64,000 bases of DNA from G963677085 sp963677085. Lineage in GTDB: Bacteria > Planctomycetota > Planctomycetia > Pirellulales > Thermoguttaceae. Both the position numbers and the translations under genes were made by a program. The notes beneath the pieces are model-generated. The model saw nothing but the letters and a program-made list of their open reading frames with translations, made no database searches and had not been told where the DNA came from. Where the stretch lies: the NCBI GenBank assembly GCA_963677085.2, contig CAXXFH010000004.1, positions 930,001-994,000 of the forward strand, written 5' to 3'. This document shows, piece after piece, positions 58,428 to 64,000 of the stretch (position 1 is its first letter; every line of letters begins with the position of its first letter).

Positions 58428-59894
58428 ATGTTAGTCCTCCGCCGCCTGACCGTCCTGCTGATTGTTATTCTTGTCTCCGTCGCAAGTGTCGCGCGTACGT
58501 CGTTGGCGGCCGACGCGAAGACACGGCCAAACCTGGTCTTCATCTTCGCCGACGACCAATGCTACGAAACGCTCCACGCTCTGGGCCACGACCTGATCGA
58601 GACACCCAATCTCGACCGGCTCGTCAACAGCGGGCTGACCTTCACACACGCCTACAACCAGGGCGCCTGGCACGGGGCCGTGTGCGTGGCCAGCCGGACG
58701 ATGCTCAACACGGGCCGATTTCTCTGGAAAGCCGCGGCCGTCGACCGTCAGTGCGAGCAAGAACGCGCGGCCGGGCGGCTTTGGTCCGAACACCTGCGGC
58801 GTGCCGGATACGATACGTACTTCTCCGGTAAGTGGCACGTAAAGGCCAACGCGGCCAAGGCCTTCGACTTCTGCACGAACGTGCGTCCCGGCATGCCTAA
58901 CCAAACACCGCAAGGCTACAACCGCCCTATCGAGGGCCAGCCCGACGTGTGGCGCCCTTGGGACACGCAGTTCGGCGGTTTCTGGAAGGGCGGCAAGCAC
59001 TGGAGCGAGGTGCTTGCTGACGATGCGGTCGGCTACCTGAAACAGGCCGCCGGACGTGAGAAGCCGTTTTTCATGTACCTGGCGTTCAACGCTCCCCACG
59101 ATCCGCGCCAGTCGCCCAAGCGATTCGTCGACAAATACCCGTTGGATAAGGTCGACGTTCCCGAAAACTTCCAGCCTGAGTATCCCTACAAAGAAGACAT
59201 CGGCTGCGGCACCGGTTTGCGCGACGAGAAGCTGGCTCCCTTCCCACGAACCGAGTACGCCGTGAAGGTCCACCGCCAGGAATACTACGCGATTATTACG
59301 CACATGGACGAGCAGATCGGCCACATGTTCGATGCGCTCGACGCAACCGGCAAAGCGGACAACACGTACATTTTCTTCACAGCCGACCACGGCTTGGCCG
59401 TCGGGCACCACGGGCTGTTGGGCAAGCAGAATCTCTACGACCACAGCGTGCGGGTGCCGTTGCTCGTCGTCGGGCCGGGTGTGCCCAAGGGCAAAAAGAT
59501 CGACGCCCCGGTCTACCTGCAAGACATCATGCCCACCACGCTCGAATTGGCCGGCCTGGACAAACCCGAGCACGTCGAGTTTAAAAGCCTGATGCCGCTC
59601 GTGCGTGGCGAAACCGAGGCAACGTACGACGCCGTCTACGGCGGTTACATGAACCTGCAACGTTCGGTCATCCAGAACGGCTACAAGCTGATCCTTTACC
59701 CGAAGATCGCCAAGGTTCTGCTTTACAACCTCAAGGAAGACCCACAGGAAATGCACGATCTGGCTGACAAAAAAGAGCTTCAGCCGCTTATGAAGAAGCT
59801 CTTCGCGAAGTTGCTCACGCTACAAAAGGACGTGGGCGACGAGTTGGGCTTGGTCAAGGTGTATCCGCAGTTGGCCGATGATGATGGTCAATAG
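58428..59894 (+). CDS. Exported sulfatase
   Basis: 488 residues with a signal peptide (LTVLLIVILVSVASVARTS). The formylglycine site is Cys86 in CVASR, followed by TMLNTGRF. Metal ligands are Asp42 and Asp43 in FADDQ, and a late DHG in FFTADHGLAVGHHG. The S1 family is greatly expanded in planctomycetes, where it strips sulfate from algal and animal polysaccharides. Formylglycine formation needs an FGE enzyme that is not encoded here. GGGAG 9 nt before the inner ATG decides the start. Confidence 0.93.
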   Translation: MLVLRRLTVLLIVILVSVASVARTSLAADAKTRPNLVFIFADDQCYETLHALGHDLIETPNLDRLVNSGLTFTHAYNQGAWHGAVCVASRTMLNTGRFLWKAAAVDRQCEQERAAGRLWSEHLRRAGYDTYFSGKWHVKANAAKAFDFCTNVRPGMPNQTPQGYNRPIEGQPDVWRPWDTQFGGFWKGGKHWSEVLADDAVGYLKQAAGREKPFFMYLAFNAPHDPRQSPKRFVDKYPLDKVDVPENFQPEYPYKEDIGCGTGLRDEKLAPFPRTEYAVKVHRQEYYAIITHMDEQIGHMFDALDATGKADNTYIFFTADHGLAVGHHGLLGKQNLYDHSVRVPLLVVGPGVPKGKKIDAPVYLQDIMPTTLELAGLDKPEHVEFKSLMPLVRGETEATYDAVYGGYMNLQRSVIQNGYKLILYPKIAKVLLYNLKEDPQEMHDLADKKELQPLMKKLFAKLLTLQKDVGDELGLVKVYPQLADDDGQ

Positions 59895-59907
59895 ACCGGC
59901 TATGGCT

Positions 59908-60945
59908 TTACGGTGCCGCCTTGTCTGATTCGGCCCGGCGCTGGTCGACGAATCGCAGCAGCGAGTCGATCGAATATTCACACGGCGTTTCATTCATGTA
60001 CGCTTCGAATTCGCCCCACGTCACCTTTCGGCCGCTACAGCGGTATTCGCCATCGATGATTTCGTGTAACTGGATACGACCGTCGAGAAGTTGACACGAT
60101 CCGTCAGGAAAGCGCAACGTTGCGTGCCGTGAGTTAGGTTCCCAACAAATTGCATAATTCTTGGAAGGGTCGCCATCTTCATCGGACATGAAGACGGCGT
60201 ATGCCAATTTGTCGCGCCCTGCAAAAAGGCGATTCCGGAGGAATCCACAAGTCATACAGCGACGTCGTTGTGAAGTAGCCGCAGTAACGCCATATCGCGC
60301 CTGCTCATAGACAAGCGACTCATCCGCCATGAAACGCCCAAAGATCAAGCTCGCGATAACCATCAACATCAACAGCGTACCCAGGCTGAATTGCCATGGC
60401 GTCTGCCGGCTCACGGACGGTATTGCCCCTTTCCGAACGGCTTCACGACGACGATTGTTGCCCACAAAAAGCAAATGCGTCCGCTCATTCAACAGAACAC
60501 GAAATGCCCATAGACAAATGGCAAAGTTTCCAGTTACTAAAAGCACGGAAAATACGGGATGAAGACTGCCCGTGTCGAAACGCATCCCATGGGTCAGGTC
60601 GTTTGGAGCAAGCAGCCAAAACAGGACGCTACAGGCAAAAAACAAGAGCATCAGCGGATAACCTATCCACAGCACAAGTCCCAGGAGAGTCACCGCCAAC
60701 TGTCGCCAACCATCGCGGAGCCGCAGCAAGCCCCACCCGACAAAAATCCCCACCACCCCCAGGTCGAGCACCGGCTGACCGCACAAAAACCCGACGACAA
60801 TTCTCACCAGGGAGTGGCATCCCCCGGCGATTAATCCCCACCCTAGCAAGTAGAGCGACCAGGGCAGCTTGATCTCTGCCGGATCGACCATGGCATCGGG
60901 CCGGCGGAGTTCTTCGAGCGTGGGTGTTCGACGGGGTTCAGACAT
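59908..60945 (-). CDS. Membrane protein of unknown function
   Basis: 345 residues from the ATG at 60945. Four or five helices lie in residues 35-160. Another helix follows the planctomycete-typical WQFSLGTLLMLMVIASLIFG. The C-terminal 130 residues are soluble, with a CMTCGF pair and several further cysteines, and would lie on one side of the membrane. No family with a known role is recognised. It is convergent to the sulfatase gene. Confidence 0.7.
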   Translation of the reverse strand: MSEPRRTPTLEELRRPDAMVDPAEIKLPWSLYLLGWGLIAGGCHSLVRIVVGFLCGQPVLDLGVVGIFVGWGLLRLRDGWRQLAVTLLGLVLWIGYPLMLLFFACSVLFWLLAPNDLTHGMRFDTGSLHPVFSVLLVTGNFAICLWAFRVLLNERTHLLFVGNNRRREAVRKGAIPSVSRQTPWQFSLGTLLMLMVIASLIFGRFMADESLVYEQARYGVTAATSQRRRCMTCGFLRNRLFAGRDKLAYAVFMSDEDGDPSKNYAICWEPNSRHATLRFPDGSCQLLDGRIQLHEIIDGEYRCSGRKVTWGEFEAYMNETPCEYSIDSLLRFVDQRRAESDKAAP

Positions 60946-61229
60946 CGCGTAGCCGAATGCTTCAAGATCAGACGGCGGCAACTTCTCAAACGGAAAATGA
61001 TTCCGACGTCGAACGGGCTATCTGGTGTAACGAATTCTCCAAATCGCTTTTTCCGGCAGCCCGGCACGTCAGACACCTCAGGTTCTCAAGTCGTTCTCTT
61101 CATCTGCGCGTATCTGTGTTTATCCGCGGCTTCCTTACGTTTTCAGTTTGAGTAACCATAAAGACGCCCAGTCGACGACTAACACCCTTGCACTTCCGTG
61201 TTCCTTCCTTACCACGGCGAAACTCGCTG

Positions 61230-63512
61230 CTAATTCGCCGGCCGGATCACGAAGAACACGGCCTCGAGCGGCGCCAACTCCAACGTGTACTCGTGCGGTA
61301 GCGTCACATCGCGGCCTACTGGCTCGCTCGTTTCCGGCTTGTCGGCTCGATACAAATCCACGTCGGCCTTCGGCCAGCCCGGGGCATTCCGCGTATCGAG
61401 CCCCAGCCGCACCGTCTGCTTCTCGCCCGTGATGTTCACCAAACAATGGCCCACGTTGCCCTCGGGCGATTGCCAGGAACTGCCGAGCACGGCCCGTTCC
61501 TCGAACGGCACCGGTTCCCATTTTCCGCCGCGTTTAGAGGCAATCCGGAGCGTGACCGAAGGCACATCGAACTCCAGTGTATGAAGCATTCGGCCGAGCA
61601 TCAAGAACCGCTGGGCCTCGGTCTTCAGCAGATGCGAGTGATTGCGAAGCATTTTGAATTGGTCGGCATGGCCTTCGGCCATCGCGGATTGACTCGACCA
61701 AACCGAAGCGGCCGGCGTTTTGCCGGTCACCAGGTTGACCGCCATATCCCGGACGGTGGCATCGTTTTGCCGTTTGCTCAAATGCGGGCCTTCGCCGCCG
61801 TAGGCGATGGCGTACTCGTGATAAAGGTACGTGAAAAGCGGAATCCCCCGCGAGCCCGGCGCACCACGATACCACCAGTATTCTTTGAACTCTCGCGTAT
61901 GAAACCCACCGAGGTAAGGAATCAACTCTTCGTGGAGTTCCTCGTGCATCAGCAGGAAATCCTTGCTGAGCGAGCGGCCATGCCGGCCCATGTCGGCCAG
62001 CAATTCGCGAAACGCCTGCGACTGATACGCGCCCGGACCAGGCGGGTGCCCATGCGACGTGCTGTAACACGCATCGCCCGCACCACAAACCGTCTGGTCC
62101 ATCTGCACGATGTCGATGCCCAGGGCGTGCAGTTGATCGACCACGGAACAAAAGAACGCCTTCGTGCCGGGTGCGGCCGGACAAAGCTGATAGGAATGCC
62201 GCTTCCAGATGCTTTTGCCGTCGGGCGACGACTCGTTGAGCACGTAGGTCTTGGGCTTGCCCGACGCATCGAGCACCAGCGAATCGGCATACTGTTTCCA
62301 ACTCGACAAGTCGCCCGCGTCGCGACCTTCGTTCTGGAACGTGAAGTACATGCCCGAGAGGAAAACGAACGGGCGAAAACCGTCGCCGCGAATCCGCGCG
62401 AGCACGTCTTTGGCCTGCTGCTGGTCGAACACCGGGAAATACTCGCCGGCCGTCCACCGGCGATGGTTTTCCCAGCCCGGCAGCATCGGCACCACCGGCC
62501 CGTCGACTCTCTCGCGAAACAGCCGCAGATGCTCCTCGAGCTTCGGATAATACGAACCGTCGCACAACCGCGTTTTGGGATCGTACGTTCGCATTTCGAC
62601 CGTATGGATGCACGGCCCTTGCTTCCAATAGTCGGGAATGTCGTCGCGTTTGTCGAGCGTCTTCGCGCACCACGGCTGCCGCACGGCCCATCGCTTGTAG
62701 ATGTCGGCCGTTTGCTGCCAAGTGCCCGAGGTGACGCCCAACGCCACCTCATAAGGGCTTTGCCACTGCGAGACCGGCGTCTCCGACAATCGATAGCTGT
62801 GCCAAAGCCGATATCGGTCTTTATTCTTGGCGACATTCAAGTCGCGGTTATATCCGGCAGTGTCCATGCTGGCCAGGTACACTCCGGCCATACAATCCTG
62901 ATACGAACAAAACTGAGCCGACTGGTCACCGGGAAACGCCCAACCTTTCGAGTAGTGTTCCGGCCAATTCTTTGCGGGGTTTTCGATCATCACACCCGGA
63001 AAAGCAGGCCCCACAATGAAATCGTCGTCCGGTGCGTCGATGGCAGGAAGATCCGCAACGTAGGGGAATCGAACGGTGGATAGCTCTTTTCGACCGGGAT
63101 TGTCCACCGCAATCGACCAGCGCACAAACGGTTCCGCGTCCTCCAATACGCCGTTGAGGATAACCCGCATGTCGCTTGCCGGTCCCAATCCAGAAAACTG
63201 AACCGAGATATGCTGAGCCGTTGCAGCACGCTCGACTTCAATGGCTCCCTGCTTGGCACTGCGACTTTCGACAGTAAGGTTGCCGCCTTCGGCCCGCAGA
63301 ATCGTGAGCGTGAACAGGTTCTGGTTCGCCGATTCAGCGAGCAAAGTCTTCTGCGAAGGCTTCTGCACGAGTTGCTGCAAGTATGGAACCGGCTTGGTGG
63401 CAAAGACCAATCGTACGTGGTCGTTTTCCACCACCGTAGTATCGGCCTCCGCGGCAAAGGCAAAGGAACCACAGAACAGGCATAACACCACAAGAATGAA
63501 CTGGCGCAACAT
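61230..63512 (-). CDS. Exported DUF6259-type glycoside-hydrolase-like protein
   Basis: 760 residues with a signal peptide (LRQFILVVLCLFCGSFAFA). An N-terminal beta-rich domain (residues 25-270) is followed by a TIM-barrel-like domain with GIDIVQMDQTVCGAG and DFLLMHEELHEELIPYLGG, where acidic residues at strand ends look like catalytic pairs. A C-terminal beta domain ends in LELAPLEAVFFVI. DUF6259 proteins are related to GH36-like barrels; no substrate is known. The inner ATG at 63512 has TAGGGGT before it. It lies near the sulfatase and the Gfo/Idh gene. Confidence 0.78.
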   Translation of the reverse strand: MLRQFILVVLCLFCGSFAFAAEADTTVVENDHVRLVFATKPVPYLQQLVQKPSQKTLLAESANQNLFTLTILRAEGGNLTVESRSAKQGAIEVERAATAQHISVQFSGLGPASDMRVILNGVLEDAEPFVRWSIAVDNPGRKELSTVRFPYVADLPAIDAPDDDFIVGPAFPGVMIENPAKNWPEHYSKGWAFPGDQSAQFCSYQDCMAGVYLASMDTAGYNRDLNVAKNKDRYRLWHSYRLSETPVSQWQSPYEVALGVTSGTWQQTADIYKRWAVRQPWCAKTLDKRDDIPDYWKQGPCIHTVEMRTYDPKTRLCDGSYYPKLEEHLRLFRERVDGPVVPMLPGWENHRRWTAGEYFPVFDQQQAKDVLARIRGDGFRPFVFLSGMYFTFQNEGRDAGDLSSWKQYADSLVLDASGKPKTYVLNESSPDGKSIWKRHSYQLCPAAPGTKAFFCSVVDQLHALGIDIVQMDQTVCGAGDACYSTSHGHPPGPGAYQSQAFRELLADMGRHGRSLSKDFLLMHEELHEELIPYLGGFHTREFKEYWWYRGAPGSRGIPLFTYLYHEYAIAYGGEGPHLSKRQNDATVRDMAVNLVTGKTPAASVWSSQSAMAEGHADQFKMLRNHSHLLKTEAQRFLMLGRMLHTLEFDVPSVTLRIASKRGGKWEPVPFEERAVLGSSWQSPEGNVGHCLVNITGEKQTVRLGLDTRNAPGWPKADVDLYRADKPETSEPVGRDVTLPHEYTLELAPLEAVFFVIRPAN

Positions 63513-63591
63513 GGCAGGACCCCTAGGCGGGAAGGTGTGGAGGGAGGGGAAGGAGTGAAAGAAGCTGAGCAAGTGGAAAGCAGAAAACCTT

Positions 63592-63614
63592 CCCTCTCCC
63601 CTGCGAGGAGAGGG
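63592..63614. repeat. CCCTCTCC hairpin
   Basis: CCCTCTCC-CCTGCGA-GGAGAGGG, upstream of the DUF6259 gene. Same family as 36806-36832. Confidence 0.6.
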
Positions 63615-63705
63615 GCCGGCGGTGAGGGGTTTGTGTACCAAGCGTCTTCCTGAAACCAACGCCCTCGCCGCTGCCATCCGCCCCCACCCGGCGGCGGCAT
63701 CGCCA

Positions 63706-63730
63706 CCCCCTCCCGCACAGCGGGAGGGGG
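63706..63730. repeat. Perfect CCCCCTCCCGC hairpin
   Basis: An 11-bp stem CCCCCTCCCGC/GCGGGAGGGGG with loop ACA, 20 nt past the stop of the Gfo/Idh gene. It has no T tract. Confidence 0.7.
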
Positions 63731-63749
63731 TACGGTTATCATATCGGAC

Positions 63750-64000
63750 TCAGACTTCCAGCTTCCACGGCGCACGATAGGGCTGATTCACAACGGCGTT
63801 GGCTTCGGCGTCACCGATGACCTCTTCCTTCTCACCGTCCCAATTGAGCTTGCGGCCGGTGAGCCAGGAAATGTTCATCAAATGGCCCACGTTCGTCGCA
63901 TAGTGGCCAACTTCGATGTCAGTCTCCGGCCGCTTATGCTCACGCATGTTCTCCAGGAAGACTTTCTGGTGCGTGTTGTCGGCCGGCGTGCGGAAGCTCT
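63750..64000 (-). CDS. Gfo/Idh/MocA family oxidoreductase, C-terminal part
   Basis: The gene continues past the right edge. The visible 82 residues include FLENMREHKRPETDIEVGH, YATNVGHLMNISWLTGRKL and NQPYRAPWKLEV. This is the typical end of planctomycete Gfo/Idh/MocA proteins, NAD(P)-dependent sugar or inositol dehydrogenases that often carry a Tat signal. The cofactor-binding half is outside the window. The context suggests sugar breakdown together with the sulfatase and DUF6259 genes. Confidence 0.82.
   Translation of the reverse strand, partial: SFRTPADNTHQKVFLENMREHKRPETDIEVGHYATNVGHLMNISWLTGRKLNWDGEKEEVIGDAEANAVVNQPYRAPWKLEV

Noticed and set aside
61446..63083. 545-codon open frame antisense to the DUF6259 gene
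   Set aside because: Composition is Arg/His-rich with no domain, and the minus-strand gene has a signal peptide and full-length family features.

Overview
This window looks like a chromosomal segment of a member of the Planctomycetota, most likely of the Pirellulales type. The evidence is the mix of families: two DUF1559 pseudopilin-like proteins, a PEP-CTERM protein, a sulfatase with its own signal peptide, DUF1080, DUF1570 and DUF6259 proteins, a proline/threonine-rich secreted protein, many secreted genes of unknown function, moderately high GC, and long intergenic regions full of small repeats. I saw no rRNA, tRNA, CRISPR array, insertion sequence or transposase gene.

Layout. 1-2.4 kb: the start of an exported protein, a small Tyr-rich exported protein and an M20 peptidase. 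3.1-18.9 kb: a complete complex I operon, nuoA to nuoN in the standard order, all on the + strand. 19.1-21.2 kb: a PAS/NtrC-like regulator without the sigma-54 contact motif, then a receiver-like protein without the phosphorylatable Asp. 21.5-29.1 kb: Mrp ATPase, M50 protease, LpxB, a CoA-disulfide reductase/rhodanese fusion and a DUF1570 protein. 29.4-33.8 kb: a PilZ-like protein, trpB, trpA and a ferredoxin-tailed aldo/keto reductase. 34.2-46.8 kb: a glycoside-hydrolase-like exported protein, a zinc-ribbon membrane protein, argG, vapBC, an SDR, xylA, a HAD phosphatase, a DUF1080 protein and ilvD. 47.0-51.7 kb: a cassette of two paralogous Cys/His-rich membrane proteins alternating with two DUF1559 proteins and ending in a choice-of-anchor M/PEP-CTERM protein and a strong terminator. 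A Fur-family-like palindrome lies upstream. 51.8-64 kb: a membrane-anchored GspG-tailed protein, MoxR ATPase, secreted protein, VWA protein, sulfatase, membrane protein, DUF6259 protein and the end of a Gfo/Idh/MocA oxidoreductase.

How the genes work together. The nuo operon builds the NADH:quinone oxidoreductase. trpBA, ilvD and argG are amino-acid biosynthesis genes. xylA, the sulfatase, the DUF1080 and DUF6259 proteins, the glycoside-hydrolase-like protein and the Gfo/Idh/MocA fragment fit breakdown of sulfated or unusual polysaccharides. The 47-51.7 kb cassette is, by inference, a surface metal-handling module.

The most striking structure lies between genes. At about sixteen places there are tandem degenerate heptanucleotides. 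They are pyrimidine-rich on the coding strand just before start codons and purine-rich just after stop codons. Several are preceded by a conserved hairpin with a TGAA loop and the heptamer A(A/C)GCCTC. They touch the start codons of nuoG, nuoH, nuoK, nuoL, nuoN and trpA, where a Shine-Dalgarno sequence would be expected. Further families are REPIN-like bipartite hairpins with GGGTGCCA/TGGCACCC ends, MITE-like 100-bp elements with 13-bp terminal inverted repeats, and 'ACCACGGAGG' elements with other repeats nested inside them.
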